This document shows, in pieces, positions 1 through 10,997 of a stretch of DNA of 64,000 nucleotides. Positions within the stretch are counted from its first letter, which is position 1. The number at the start of each line of letters is the position of its first letter. The stretch covers positions 1 through 64,000 of the forward strand of contig JADGEZ010000001.1 in assembly GCA_016744115.1 (NCBI GenBank), written 5' to 3'. Source of the DNA: Sulfurimonas sp. (GTDB lineage: Bacteria > Campylobacterota > Campylobacteria > Campylobacterales > Sulfurimonadaceae). The notes beneath the pieces were generated by a model. The model did no database searches. It saw only the letters and a list, made by a program, of their open reading frames with translations, and had not been told where the DNA came from. Made by a program: the position numbers and the translations under genes.

Positions 1-341
1 TGTATATTTGAATTATGTTGAAAATGTAGCATAAAGTAACAGCTAAATGGGGAAATAAATAAGTTGTTTTAATAGTCTTGCTTTTTTAGTCCATTATAAC
101 CCTCTCATTTTCTATTGTTATTTTAGCTTTTTTAGAATAATGATTTAGAAAATGTTGTTTGATTCTTTTGGGGTAGTATAATATGGGATTAACCTAATTA
201 TACTTCGGGGATAGAGTTCTTTAATATACTTTTCATGGCATAATTGATATAATTTGCGAATTTCATAAATAATCTTTAGTCCCTGTATTTATTGGAATCT
301 ATGTGCGAAAGTTGAATAATTTAAAAATAGATGGATAATCC

Positions 342-818
342 TTGAAAAGAAAAATTAATGCGATTAGTTTTACACCTAAATATGATGAGCTAGAAGATAG
401 AGTAAGAATTTCGATAAATTATGATGATCTTCATAATAGAATAGATTTTATGATGACGAGAGCTTTTGTAATAAGACTTTTTCCTACAGTAGGTGATTAT
501 ATGCTTGAATTTTATAATCTTAATTTAGTAGTTCCAACAAAAACTCACACAAACAATAATGTTGAAAAAATCATAAAAGATACAAATAGCACTTCTAGGA
601 CTGATGGGACAAACTTAGAACTTTACAAGCAAGAGGATGAACTTTTGATAGAAGTAAAATTTTCTTACAATAGAGAAACAAAAATGAGTATAGTGCAGTT
701 TCATTCAAAAAATTCTGAAGTGACTTCACGTTTAGATGAAAATGCTATGAAACAAGTTTTCACCATAATAAAATCAGCCATACCATTTTTTTCTTGGGGA
801 ATTTCACACAATATATGA
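342..818 (+). CDS. hypothetical protein (TTG start) overlapping the start of xseA
   Basis: 158-aa ORF, same strand, overlaps the likely xseA start by 4 nt; no family recognised. Confidence 0.6.
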   Translation: MKRKINAISFTPKYDELEDRVRISINYDDLHNRIDFMMTRAFVIRLFPTVGDYMLEFYNLNLVVPTKTHTNNNVEKIIKDTNSTSRTDGTNLELYKQEDELLIEVKFSYNRETKMSIVQFHSKNSEVTSRLDENAMKQVFTIIKSAIPFFSWGISHNI

Positions 819-2065
819 GTACAATAAGCGTATCAACATTAAATGAACAAATAAAAGGTTTACTAGAAACTACTTTTAGTCGAGTCTTAGTTGAGGGGGA
901 ACTCTCTCGCATCACTTTTCACAACAGTGGACATATATATTTTAGCCTTAAAGACAATTCTTCAACACTCAAAGCAGTAATGTTTCGAGGCAATGCTTCA
1001 AAATTAAAGTTTCAACTTGCAGAAGGTCAAAAAGTCATTTTAGATGGGGCGATAACTCTTTATAAACCTCGTGGAGAGTATCAGATAAATTGTTTTAGTA
1101 TCGAACCATCAGGGCAAGGTACTTTGGCTTTAGCCTACGAACAACTAAAAGATAAACTCTCCTCTAAAGGCTACTTTGAGCAAAGCAGAAAAAAAGAACT
1201 TCCAAAATTTCCATCTCGTATAGCCCTCATAACTTCTGCTACTGGGGCAGCACTTCAAGATATGCTAAGAGTTGCAAATTCTCGTTATAGAGCCTTGGAG
1301 ATAGATATTTATGATGTTTTGGTTCAAGGTGACAGAGCATCTGGAGCTATTGCTAATGCTATTGATATGGCTGATTCAAGGGGCTATGATATTGCGATAA
1401 TTACTCGTGGTGGTGGAAGTAAAGAGGACTTATGGGCTTTTAATGAGGAGATAGTAGCAGATGCTATCTTTAGGGCAAAAATTCCCATAATCTCAGCTGT
1501 TGGACATGAAATAGATTACTTAATAAGTGATTTTGTTGCAGATGTGAGAGCTGCAACGCCAAGTAATGCAATGGAGATTTGTTTACCTGATACGCATGAG
1601 CTGTATCAATATCTTGATGTAATAGAACAACAGATGAGTCATATAGTTTCGCAAAAAGTATTTACGAAAAAACAAGAACTAGAACACTTACATAAGTCCT
1701 ACTCTCAACATTCAATCCAAAAACAATTAACACAAAAATTCATACAAGTAAAGCAATTGCAAGAACAATTTTCTCAAAACATCTCTTTGAAGATAAAAAC
1801 ATCAAGTAATGAACTCTGCAACATTAAAGCTAGGTATCCGTATGTGGGGCAAACTATTTTTTCAAACAAACAAAATAAACTCAATAACACTCTAAAAATG
1901 CTAGAATCAAACAATCCAAAGTTAAAATCAAAAAGTGGCTTTGCTCAAATATCACAAGATAATAAAGTAATGGATCTCAAAGACTTAAATCTTGATGATA
2001 ATTTTATGCTTCAAAGTGATAAAGTCTATATATCCGCAAAAGTTACAAAAAGGGAAGAAATATGA
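815..2065 (+). CDS. xseA: exodeoxyribonuclease VII large subunit
   Basis: OB-fold N-terminus (STLNEQIKGLLETTFSRVLVEGELS...GHIYFSLKD) and core (ALITSATGAALQDM, ITRGGGSKEDLWAFN, SAVGHEIDY); internal ATG at 815 fits better than the 794 ORF start. Confidence 0.95.
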   Translation: MSTISVSTLNEQIKGLLETTFSRVLVEGELSRITFHNSGHIYFSLKDNSSTLKAVMFRGNASKLKFQLAEGQKVILDGAITLYKPRGEYQINCFSIEPSGQGTLALAYEQLKDKLSSKGYFEQSRKKELPKFPSRIALITSATGAALQDMLRVANSRYRALEIDIYDVLVQGDRASGAIANAIDMADSRGYDIAIITRGGGSKEDLWAFNEEIVADAIFRAKIPIISAVGHEIDYLISDFVADVRAATPSNAMEICLPDTHELYQYLDVIEQQMSHIVSQKVFTKKQELEHLHKSYSQHSIQKQLTQKFIQVKQLQEQFSQNISLKIKTSSNELCNIKARYPYVGQTIFSNKQNKLNNTLKMLESNNPKLKSKSGFAQISQDNKVMDLKDLNLDDNFMLQSDKVYISAKVTKREEI

Positions 2066-2661
2066 GTTATCCAAAATTTTATGATAGCATTGAAACTATC
2101 AAAGTAAAAGACCCACTTTCAAAGGCATTAGGCACATTTGACAATGGAGAGTATGAGTTTAAATATATAGATATAGTGAAATCTGCTGGGCATAGTTGTC
2201 CTACTGTTGCAGGAGCATATATCAGTACTTTAGAGGGGTTAAAAGCCTTGTATCCAAACGAGAGAGTCATTCGAGGAGATGTTAAAGTAGAGTTTGGAGA
2301 TTCTTTAGAAGATGGGGTTGCTGGGGTGATTGCAAATGTTATCTCGCAAATTACTGGGGCAACAGATAGAAGTGGATTTAAAGGTTTACAGGGTAAGTTT
2401 GCTAGACATTCTTTGATGTATTTTAACAGCGACACAAAGTCATCAGTAAGATTTACAAGACTAGATACAAAAAAATGCGTAGAAGTGACTTACAATCCAT
2501 CAAGCGTAGCAGCAAATCCTGATACTCAAATTTTAATGCAAAAAATAGCACAAGGAAGTGCTAATGATGATGAAGTTAAAGAGTTCGGTGTTTTATGGCA
2601 AGACAGAGTAAAAAGAATTTTTGAAAATTTAGACGAGCTTGTTAGAGTAGAAGCCTATTAG
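2062..2661 (+). CDS. FmdE-like domain protein
   Basis: SAGHSCPTVAGAY...GLKALYP pattern resembles FmdE-type (formylmethanofuran dehydrogenase subunit E) domains. Confidence 0.6.
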   Translation: MSYPKFYDSIETIKVKDPLSKALGTFDNGEYEFKYIDIVKSAGHSCPTVAGAYISTLEGLKALYPNERVIRGDVKVEFGDSLEDGVAGVIANVISQITGATDRSGFKGLQGKFARHSLMYFNSDTKSSVRFTRLDTKKCVEVTYNPSSVAANPDTQILMQKIAQGSANDDEVKEFGVLWQDRVKRIFENLDELVRVEAY

Positions 2662-2670
2662 ACTTAGACA

Positions 2671-4494
2671 TTAAAATATAATTTTTGATGCTAATTGCTT
2701 TGGTAAAAGGTTTAAAGATTCTTCTACTAATTGAGTATTGCCATGTGTGATAAATTCATCCTCATATTCAAAACTAATTACTGAAATTTTTATTATTTCA
2801 TTTTCTGCCAAAAATTCTAAGATTGCTGATCCAACGCCACCCATCTTAGCACTATCAGAAAATATATACCACTTTTTGTGTTTTTTACTCATTTGTAAAA
2901 GCATCTCTTTATCTAAGGGTTTAACAAACCTTAAATCCAAAATACTTACATCTTTATCTAATAGTTTCGCTGTTTCATAAGCACGCCCTACTCCATTACC
3001 GTAACCTATAAAAAGAATATCGCTATTATTAGAGCGTAATAATTGGGATTTACCTAGTTTAAATCCTATTGATTCGGGTAAGCTTGTAGCCGTAAATGAT
3101 CCTCTTGGATAACGCAAAGAACATGGATGTTGATACTCCGAGGCAAAAGCCATAGCCTGATGAAATGATTTTTCATCCCTTGGAGCGAAAAGTGTCATAT
3201 TTGGTATCGCTCTTAAAAAAGAGATATCAAAAACACCCTGATGTGTTTCTCCATCTTCTCCAACTATCCCTGCACGATCGAGGGCAAATACAACTGCTAA
3301 ATCCATTAAACAAGTGTCATGTATTACTTGATCATAGCCACGTTGTAGGAATGTTGAATATATCGTACAAAATGGTTTAAAACCCTCTTTAGCTAAGGCT
3401 GACATAGAAGTCACTGCATGCTGTTCAGCGATTGCTACATCCCAAAATCTATCAGGATATAATTCTATCAAATCACTTAAACCTGTCCCACTTGGCATGG
3501 CGGCCGTAGCCCCCACAATTTTTTCATTTTTTTGAGCTAGGTGTATTAAGGCTTCTGTATAAATTTGTGTTGCAGTTTTTGAAGAAGATTTTTTAGAACT
3601 TGTTCCACTTTCTAAATCAAAAGGGCTAACTCCATGCCATTTTTCCTCTTTACCCTCAGCAATTTCGTAGCCTTTACCTTTGAGAGTTTGACAATGCACG
3701 ATAACAGGCTTACCCATCCCTCGAGCGAGTTCTAAGGTATCTATCAAAAATTTTAGATTGTGTCCATCTATGGGTCCAATATAATCAATCCCCATCTCTT
3801 CAAATAAAAGTCCAGGAGTGATTAATTTCAATCCCTCTTCAAATCTTTTTGCTAAATAGTGTGCACCCTCGCCAAAGTTATCTACAAAATTTTCAGTATG
3901 TTTTTTAAACTTTTGATAAAATGGTCCAGCCATCACCGAGCTTAAAACTCGACTTATTGCACCTATGGGTTTTGCTATACTCATCTCGTTGTCATTAAGT
4001 ATAATTATCATAGGATACTTTCTATCGCCTAATTCATTTAGCGCCTCATAAACCATACCAGCAGTCATAGAACCATCACCAATCATAACGACAGGTATTC
4101 TTGAGTTTTCTTCCTTTTTAAGTGCTATAGCTTTAGCAGCTCCTACTCCTAAAGATATAGAAGTAGAACTATGCCCTGCCACAAAATAATCATCAGTACT
4201 CTCACTTGGTTTTGTATATCCACAAAGACCATTAAACTGGCGTAAAGTATCAAACTCTTCCCATCTACCAGTAAGGAGTTTATGGGCGTAGGACTGATGC
4301 GATACATCAAAAATAAAGGGATCTTTTTGAGAATCAAATACTTTGTGCATAGCTACTATAAGTTCTGTAGCACCAAGAGTTGAGCTTAAATGTCCACCAT
4401 TTTTACTTACCACTCTTAAGATTTCTTCTCTAATATCACTACATACTATTTCTAGTTCTTTTCTATTCTTTTCTTTTATATTTATTTTATTCAC
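2671..4494 (-). CDS. dxs: 1-deoxy-D-xylulose-5-phosphate synthase
   Basis: Full-length transketolase-like enzyme with GDGSMTAGMVYEALN and DRAGIVGEDGETHQGVFD motifs. Confidence 0.96.
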   Translation of the reverse strand: MNKINIKEKNRKELEIVCSDIREEILRVVSKNGGHLSSTLGATELIVAMHKVFDSQKDPFIFDVSHQSYAHKLLTGRWEEFDTLRQFNGLCGYTKPSESTDDYFVAGHSSTSISLGVGAAKAIALKKEENSRIPVVMIGDGSMTAGMVYEALNELGDRKYPMIIILNDNEMSIAKPIGAISRVLSSVMAGPFYQKFKKHTENFVDNFGEGAHYLAKRFEEGLKLITPGLLFEEMGIDYIGPIDGHNLKFLIDTLELARGMGKPVIVHCQTLKGKGYEIAEGKEEKWHGVSPFDLESGTSSKKSSSKTATQIYTEALIHLAQKNEKIVGATAAMPSGTGLSDLIELYPDRFWDVAIAEQHAVTSMSALAKEGFKPFCTIYSTFLQRGYDQVIHDTCLMDLAVVFALDRAGIVGEDGETHQGVFDISFLRAIPNMTLFAPRDEKSFHQAMAFASEYQHPCSLRYPRGSFTATSLPESIGFKLGKSQLLRSNNSDILFIGYGNGVGRAYETAKLLDKDVSILDLRFVKPLDKEMLLQMSKKHKKWYIFSDSAKMGGVGSAILEFLAENEIIKISVISFEYEDEFITHGNTQLVEESLNLLPKQLASKIIF

Positions 4495-5296
4495 TTAGGG
4501 CTGCTCTCTTTACTCTTTGAAATCTTTTTGATATTTGTGAGTCAATATTTCCTGCATCACTAATGGCTATTACCCCACCCTCACTTACTGCCTTGTCTGA
4601 AACTACATCTATATGACTTAACAATCCAACATGTTCAGATATTGCTCCATGATCTTTAGGGTTCACTTTAAGTACTATCTTTGATGCACTTTGTAGTTCT
4701 AAAATAAGAGAATCGCCTAACTTTTTAGCAATATCATTCGAATTTTGTGAAAGTTCAATGTTTATAACTTCTTGGGATATATCAACAGCAGCAGATACTA
4801 ATTCACTTTTTATATTTTCTAAAGCAGTTTCATAATCTTTTGCAGCATTTTCTAATGTACTTACTGAAATTGAAAATTGTTCAATTCCTTTTAATAAATC
4901 ACCTTTAGAATCTTCAGTCACTTTTAAAATACCAGCCTCAAGGCCTTGGGAAAAAGAGTCTTCTTTTGTTTTTTCTAAGTCTAATAAATACTCTTGCTCA
5001 CGAGATTCTAATTTCATTTGTAATTTAATAAAATTTGAACTCATCTCATCTGTTTTTTTCATAAGTGATTCAATGAGAGCCTCTTTAGAATTTCTACTCA
5101 TTGAAGAAGAGTCTATTTCATTATCATCACTAGGATTTTGATTTTCTTCTGCTATAAAACTTTCTTTTTCTAAAGATGACTCATCACTTATCAAAGAAGA
5201 TGTTACTTCATCATCGAAATTATTTGGTAAAACTCTAAAATTATATTTTGTAATCGAATGTTCATTAATCTTTTGAGTACTTATCAATGTAGCCAT
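4487..5296 (-). CDS. fliH: flagellar assembly protein FliH
   Basis: Position between fliG and dxs; coiled-coil and C-terminal FliH-like region. Confidence 0.85.
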   Translation of the reverse strand: MATLISTQKINEHSITKYNFRVLPNNFDDEVTSSLISDESSLEKESFIAEENQNPSDDNEIDSSSMSRNSKEALIESLMKKTDEMSSNFIKLQMKLESREQEYLLDLEKTKEDSFSQGLEAGILKVTEDSKGDLLKGIEQFSISVSTLENAAKDYETALENIKSELVSAAVDISQEVINIELSQNSNDIAKKLGDSLILELQSASKIVLKVNPKDHGAISEHVGLLSHIDVVSDKAVSEGGVIAISDAGNIDSQISKRFQRVKRAALSE

Positions 5297-5298
5297 AA

Positions 5299-6324
5299 TT
5301 AATCAATCATCTCTTCTGTTGAGCCCATTTGTATTGTACCAGCTTCTGCAAGTCCATTTACAGTTTCAACAATTTTTCTTTGAGCAGTTTCAACATCTTT
5401 CATTTTAACCGCACCAAGGAACTGCATCTCTTCTTCAAATGCTTCTCTCGCCCTCTCACTCATTGCCGAGAAAAATTTCTCTTTTAATTCTGCTGGAGAA
5501 GATTTAAGTGCGAGCATCAATTCCCCTTTATCAACAGCCTTTAGTGTTTCAGTAATTGCAGCTTTATCCAGCCATACCATGTCATCAAATGTAAACATCA
5601 TCTCTTTAATCTGTGTAGCTAAACCCTCATCAACCTGTTCTATCGTGGCAAGAGTTGCCTTAGATGATTTTGCACCAAGACGGTTGAAAATATCTGCAAC
5701 TGCACGAGTCCCACCAACCTCAACCTTATAAGAGGCAAGTGATTCCAGTTTCGATTCTAATACAGCAGATACTCTTTTAATAACTGAGGGTGAAATATCA
5801 CCAAGTCTTGCCATTCTCATAGCTACTTCACTTCGCAGTTCATCAGGAAAGAACTGTAAGGTATCAGCAGCTTCTGTAGCATCCATATGTGCTAAGATAA
5901 GAGCTATCGTTTGGGGATGTTCATGAGTAATGAAATCTGATAATTGCTGGGGTTTAATCTTAGAGAGGTATGCAAAGTTTTGTATATTTTGCATGCTTTT
6001 AGAAAGTTTATCTAAAATCTTCTTTGCCTCTTCTGGACCTAGCGTTCTGTATAAAAGCTCTCTTGCATACTCCATACCACCTGAAGTGATAAATTGTCCC
6101 GATTGAAAAATAGCATGAAATTCTTCAAGTATTGCAGTTGCTACCGCCTTATCTATGGTTCTATTTGCTACAATATATTTAGATACTTCTGTGATTGATT
6201 CAATATTCATATTTGAAAAAATATCGGCTGTCACCTCTTCACCTAATTGTAATAATAATATAGCAATTTTTTCAGCCATACTCATCTCATCAAAGGTTGC
6301 CTGTTGTGTTGTTGAGAGAGCCAT
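5299..6324 (-). CDS. fliG: flagellar motor switch protein FliG
   Basis: HEHPQTIALILAHM, MFTFDDMVWLDKAAI motifs. Confidence 0.97.
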   Translation of the reverse strand: MALSTTQQATFDEMSMAEKIAILLLQLGEEVTADIFSNMNIESITEVSKYIVANRTIDKAVATAILEEFHAIFQSGQFITSGGMEYARELLYRTLGPEEAKKILDKLSKSMQNIQNFAYLSKIKPQQLSDFITHEHPQTIALILAHMDATEAADTLQFFPDELRSEVAMRMARLGDISPSVIKRVSAVLESKLESLASYKVEVGGTRAVADIFNRLGAKSSKATLATIEQVDEGLATQIKEMMFTFDDMVWLDKAAITETLKAVDKGELMLALKSSPAELKEKFFSAMSERAREAFEEEMQFLGAVKMKDVETAQRKIVETVNGLAEAGTIQMGSTEEMID

Positions 6325-6327
6325 CTA

Positions 6328-8031
6328 TTATCCTTTATCCATTGCGGTAGCTTCTTCGGTTAATAATGCTTGAAGTAGTGCTGAAATTTCTTCTGGTGCA
6401 TCTTCAGCCATAGTTCTAACTTTTTCTAAGAGTACATCGTGTTTGAGTTCATCTTCATTAAAATCACCCTCAATATTAAGTTGTGCTTCAACTTTTTTAC
6501 GCATTTCTTGAACTTTTTCTATTAAATCATCGTCTTCATCATCACCTAAATCAAGCTTAGGAGCTTCAAGGTCTTCTGCATCTTTTGATACTTCAAGCAT
6601 TCTAGCTGAAAAAGGTAAAATAACTTTTTTATATACAATAAGAAGAAGTACAATTACAAATAAATATTTAAATAATCCAGAAAAAGGTGTTAAATAAGTT
6701 TCAAAAAATGTTACTGCCTGGGTCATCCCATCTCTAGTAGATTCTCTATTATCTCTTTTAAATTGAAGATTTTTTACGCTAATTATATCGCCTCTAGCTA
6801 TATCAATACCGATAGATTGACTAGCTAATGAGGATAAGGCAGCTAAATCAGTATCCACTAGTGCCTCATACTCTAGTTTATCTGTTGATGCACCCTCATC
6901 ATTTAACCTAATATTATATTTTCCATCTACAATTACTGCTGCAGTAATTCTCTTAATACGAGCAAATTGTGATTTCTTAGTAGAAACTGTTTTACCAATT
7001 TCATAATTAGTTGTTCCCATATTTTTTTCATATTTTTCATTTGGGATATTATCTTTTAAACCTTGAACTGGTCCAATATTGCTTACAGCCCCAGGAACTC
7101 CACCAACTACCTCAGAAGAACCACCTTCTCGTTTTTCTTCACTTATTTGCTCACTTCTAACTACATTTTCTGGATCAAAAGTCTCAGAAGTTGAATTTTT
7201 GATAGAAAAGTCATATTCAATTGTTACCTGAGCAATAACCTTTTCCTTACCACCAACAAAAGGAGAAATTATTTTAATGATTTTTTTTTGTCTTTTTTTC
7301 TCTTCTTTTGTTTTGTATCTTTGTTGCACTATTGAGAGTTCACCCATTTGAGCCATCTCCTCTTCGTCACCGAGCGTTACACCATCGGAGTCAATCAACA
7401 TAACATTATCTGGTGTTAGCTTTGGTACTGATGCTGCTACAAGGTTTTTAATTCCTCTAATCTGTTTGGCAGATAACTTTTTTCCCTCAACAATACTCAC
7501 CATAATAGATGCCGTAGGAGGAGTCTCTTTTGAAACAAATAAAGTCTCTTTTGGAAGGGCTAAACTAACCGATGCCTTTTCTATTGGAATAAGAGCATTT
7601 ATAGTGCGAGAAAGTTCTCCTTCTAAAGCACGAAGATGCTTAATCTTTTGATCAAAACTAGTTGCTCCAAATTCTTGATTATCAAACAGTTCAAAACCTA
7701 CACCACCATTTTTTGGAATGCCCAAAGAAGATATAACTATTCTTTGCTTATAAACTACATCTTTTGGAACTTTTATGACATTGTTTGCTAAGAGTTCATA
7801 AGGAATTTCATCTTTTTCTAACTGCTCTACTACCTTAGCAGCATCAGAAGCACTTAGCGAATCAAAGAGTACTTCATATTTTTCTTTTGTATTTTTATTA
7901 GCCGTAAAAACAACTAATAAAACTAAAAATGCAATAATTCCCATAATCGCAGCAGCAACAATAACCCGTTGTTGCTTACTTAGGTTTGTATAAAGAACAG
8001 ATAGTTGTGAAAAAAGTGCTTTAAAATCCAT
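6328..8031 (-). CDS. fliF: flagellar MS-ring protein FliF
   Basis: FliF architecture, two TM segments, LFDNQEFGATSFDQKIKHLRALEGELSRTI. Confidence 0.97.
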   Translation of the reverse strand: MDFKALFSQLSVLYTNLSKQQRVIVAAAIMGIIAFLVLLVVFTANKNTKEKYEVLFDSLSASDAAKVVEQLEKDEIPYELLANNVIKVPKDVVYKQRIVISSLGIPKNGGVGFELFDNQEFGATSFDQKIKHLRALEGELSRTINALIPIEKASVSLALPKETLFVSKETPPTASIMVSIVEGKKLSAKQIRGIKNLVAASVPKLTPDNVMLIDSDGVTLGDEEEMAQMGELSIVQQRYKTKEEKKRQKKIIKIISPFVGGKEKVIAQVTIEYDFSIKNSTSETFDPENVVRSEQISEEKREGGSSEVVGGVPGAVSNIGPVQGLKDNIPNEKYEKNMGTTNYEIGKTVSTKKSQFARIKRITAAVIVDGKYNIRLNDEGASTDKLEYEALVDTDLAALSSLASQSIGIDIARGDIISVKNLQFKRDNRESTRDGMTQAVTFFETYLTPFSGLFKYLFVIVLLLIVYKKVILPFSARMLEVSKDAEDLEAPKLDLGDDEDDDLIEKVQEMRKKVEAQLNIEGDFNEDELKHDVLLEKVRTMAEDAPEEISALLQALLTEEATAMDKG

Positions 8032-8043
8032 TCAATTCTCGTT

Positions 8044-9138
8044 TTATAGTAACTTTAAAAATAATTCAAAAAATTTAGTATTTTGCTCAGTTGTTCCTAC
8101 TGTCACTCTAATAGCATTCATGTTATAGCCACTCAAGTCTCTTACTATCATCCCTCTTTGCAAAAGTTCTTTACTGATTTTTGTTGAATTTTGATTTTCT
8201 TTTAAACACAATGTTACAAAATTTGTATAACTATTAATTATACTTATATTTTCTTTTTTTGTCATCTCTACATATCGTTTCATCTCTTTGAAATTTCGAG
8301 AAACACTATCGTTTACAAACTCTTCATCTGCTAAGGCTACACTTGCAGCTTCAAGAGAGAGAGTTGTTACATTAAATGGAGGGCGTAGTTTATATAACTC
8401 TTTGATGATTTTTGAGTCCGCTATTCCGTAGCCTACTCTCATACCACCAAGTCCATAGGCTTTTGAAAATGTCCCTAAATAAATAACATTTTCATATTTT
8501 TCAAGAATTTTTTTAGGCTCAATTTTTTTACGAGTATCTTTAGCTTGGCAATATTCCATGTAAGCACCATCGACAACCACTAAAGTATCCTTATCTATCT
8601 TTTCTAAAAATTCAAACATATCTTGAGTGTCTATGGCATCACCCGTTGGATTGTTTGGTGTACAAAGAAAAATCACATCTGGCTTTTCTTTTTTATAAAG
8701 TGTATAAAATTCTTCTAAATCATGATGTTGTGAAGATGTTCTAACAATCTCAGCTCCAACATGCTTTGCATAAATTTCATACATTGCAAAAGTTACACTA
8801 TTAATCAAAATCTTAGAATTACAATTTGCTTTTGCGTGCATCAAAAACTCTATCACTTGATCACTTCCCGAACCTATGATAATATTTTCATCTTTAACTT
8901 CAAATCTTTTACTCAAACCTGTTTTTAGTTTTGTCATTGAGTCATCAGGATACATAGCCATATTTGTAACAATATCTACAACTGCATTTTGAACCTTTTT
9001 TGAACAGCCATAAGGATTTTCATTTGAGGCTAATTTGATAATATCTTTAGCTTCTATGCCAAACTCCCTTACAACAAGTTCGATAGGCTTACCTGCTTCA
9101 TAAGTTTTTACATTTTCTAGTTTTTTATTAAAGTTCAA
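8044..9138 (-). CDS. hisC: histidinol-phosphate aminotransferase
   Basis: Class I/II aminotransferase: [35 protein letters not shown]. Confidence 0.9.
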   Translation of the reverse strand: MNFNKKLENVKTYEAGKPIELVVREFGIEAKDIIKLASNENPYGCSKKVQNAVVDIVTNMAMYPDDSMTKLKTGLSKRFEVKDENIIIGSGSDQVIEFLMHAKANCNSKILINSVTFAMYEIYAKHVGAEIVRTSSQHHDLEEFYTLYKKEKPDVIFLCTPNNPTGDAIDTQDMFEFLEKIDKDTLVVVDGAYMEYCQAKDTRKKIEPKKILEKYENVIYLGTFSKAYGLGGMRVGYGIADSKIIKELYKLRPPFNVTTLSLEAASVALADEEFVNDSVSRNFKEMKRYVEMTKKENISIINSYTNFVTLCLKENQNSTKISKELLQRGMIVRDLSGYNMNAIRVTVGTTEQNTKFFELFLKLL

Positions 9139-9140
9139 TT

Positions 9141-10223
9141 TTAGTCCTTACCCTTTACATAACTTCCAAGCCAAGTAACTTCACCCTCATGTTTTGCTAA
9201 AACTCTTTGTATTGCCATATCATCTATATGACCATAAAAGTCTATATAAAACCAGTAACCAAAGCCACTTTTATCTTTTGAAGGACGAGATTCAATCTTT
9301 GAGAGATTAATATTTTCTTCATCAAAGTCTTGTAAGAAATGAACCAAAGAACCAGCTTCTCTTGCATCATGGAGTTTTACTAAAATGGATGTTTTATCAT
9401 CTTCGCTTTGTTCATTCTTAAAATCACTTAGTATGATAAAACGAGTTAAACTATCATGATCATCTTCGATATTTTCAAACATAGTTGGAAGACCGTAAAG
9501 CTTTGCTGCTATATGAGAACATATGGCTGCTGCACTAGGATCTTCTGCTGCAAGAATTGCCGCCTTTGCAGTTGAATCCACAGGAATCTGCTCAATATTT
9601 ATAAACCCATGTTCTTGTAAAAACTCTCTACACTGTCCAAAACCCTTATCTTTTGAATATATCTTTGTAATATCTTCAAGCCTTTTAGCCTTTGTAGCAA
9701 AAGAAGCATGAATTGGCATATATAATTCAGCTACTATTTTTACGCTAGACTTAGAGAGTAAATCAAGGGTTTCTCCAACTACTCCATCCTTCGAGTTTTC
9801 AATTGGTACTACACCAAATTTTGCACGACCAGACTCTACTGTTTTAAAAACAGAATGAATAGAACTTAGTGAAATATAATCACTCATCGCTCCAAAACGA
9901 TTTTCTGCTGCTTGATGGGTAAATGTTCCCTCAGGTCCAAGGTATGCTATCTTTTCTGGTAGTTCTAAATTACGAGACACTGCAAATACTTCTAAAAATA
10001 TAGCTTCAATCGCCTTATCTTGTAAAAGTCCATGAACACTTTTACTTTGTTTTGATAAACGCTCAATAATTGCTTTTTCTCTTTCAGGTCTGTAAATAGC
10101 TCCACCTGTATCACTCTTTATCTCGCCCACTCTTTGAACCACTTTCATTCTTTTGTTTAAAAGTTCTAATATTTCGTTATCAACGGCATCTATCGCTACT
10201 CGACAATCATCTAATGTTTTCAT
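9141..10223 (-). CDS. pheA: bifunctional chorismate mutase/prephenate dehydratase
   Basis: N-terminal chorismate mutase ([25 protein letters not shown]) then [13 protein letters not shown] and [19 protein letters not shown]. Confidence 0.95.
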   Translation of the reverse strand: MKTLDDCRVAIDAVDNEILELLNKRMKVVQRVGEIKSDTGGAIYRPEREKAIIERLSKQSKSVHGLLQDKAIEAIFLEVFAVSRNLELPEKIAYLGPEGTFTHQAAENRFGAMSDYISLSSIHSVFKTVESGRAKFGVVPIENSKDGVVGETLDLLSKSSVKIVAELYMPIHASFATKAKRLEDITKIYSKDKGFGQCREFLQEHGFINIEQIPVDSTAKAAILAAEDPSAAAICSHIAAKLYGLPTMFENIEDDHDSLTRFIILSDFKNEQSEDDKTSILVKLHDAREAGSLVHFLQDFDEENINLSKIESRPSKDKSGFGYWFYIDFYGHIDDMAIQRVLAKHEGEVTWLGSYVKGKD

Positions 10224-10996
10224 ATCTGCTCCATCATCTCTTGTATATCAGCATATACAAAATCTGGTTTTAATCTCTCTTGTAAAAAAGGTACTATCTC
10301 TTCTTGTGTTTTATACTTGCCGCTTCTAACAAAAACTGTTTTCATTCCAAGCTCTTTTGCTCCGCCTAAGTCACCCTTTACATCATCACTTATCATCGTA
10401 ATATCTGTAAATTTTACTCTTTTGTTTTCTTCTTGTATCATCTCTAAAGCTTCTTTATAAAAGGCATCACTAGGCTTGCCAACAACCGTATAATTCACAC
10501 TTGTGGCAAATTCTAAAAGCTTTAAAACTGCTCCAAGACCTGGGTATCTTTTGTTATTTTTAGCATAAATAGATGTTTCGTGCATACCAACCAATGATGC
10601 ACCCCCTAGCAAAAAGTCTATCATTTTAGCATATTCATCCGCTAAAAAATCTTCTTTTATCGCTACTAAAACGCTTTGAGGTTTTTCATAATCTAAAGTA
10701 TAGCCCATTTGAAGCAATGTATCTAAAAATTCTTTTGAACCATAAGCAGCCACTGAGTTTTTTGCAACTTTATATTCTAATAACATTAAAGGATCAAGAT
10801 AATTTTTATAAGAAAAGTTAAAACCTTGATTTTGTAAAAATTGATAAAATTTTCTACTCTCCTTTTTTGTGTTGTTTGTCACAATCATATAGGGAATTTT
10901 TTTTGTATTTAAGTTATCAATAAACTCTATCGCACCGCAAATTGGTGTTTTATCAATATCGCTAATAAGAGTACCTTGAACATCTATAAAATACAT
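10220..10996 (-). CDS. HAD-superfamily hydrolase (NagD-like)
   Basis: MYFIDVQGTLI... VTNNTKKE ... MISDDVKGDLGGAKELGMKTVFVRSGKY. Confidence 0.85.
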   Translation of the reverse strand: MYFIDVQGTLISDIDKTPICGAIEFIDNLNTKKIPYMIVTNNTKKESRKFYQFLQNQGFNFSYKNYLDPLMLLEYKVAKNSVAAYGSKEFLDTLLQMGYTLDYEKPQSVLVAIKEDFLADEYAKMIDFLLGGASLVGMHETSIYAKNNKRYPGLGAVLKLLEFATSVNYTVVGKPSDAFYKEALEMIQEENKRVKFTDITMISDDVKGDLGGAKELGMKTVFVRSGKYKTQEEIVPFLQERLKPDFVYADIQEMMEQI

Positions 10997-10997
10997 T

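Noticed and set aside
2079-2435. 118-aa ORF antisense to the FmdE-like gene
   Set aside because: Lies entirely opposite a better-supported gene; low-complexity, no recognised domain.
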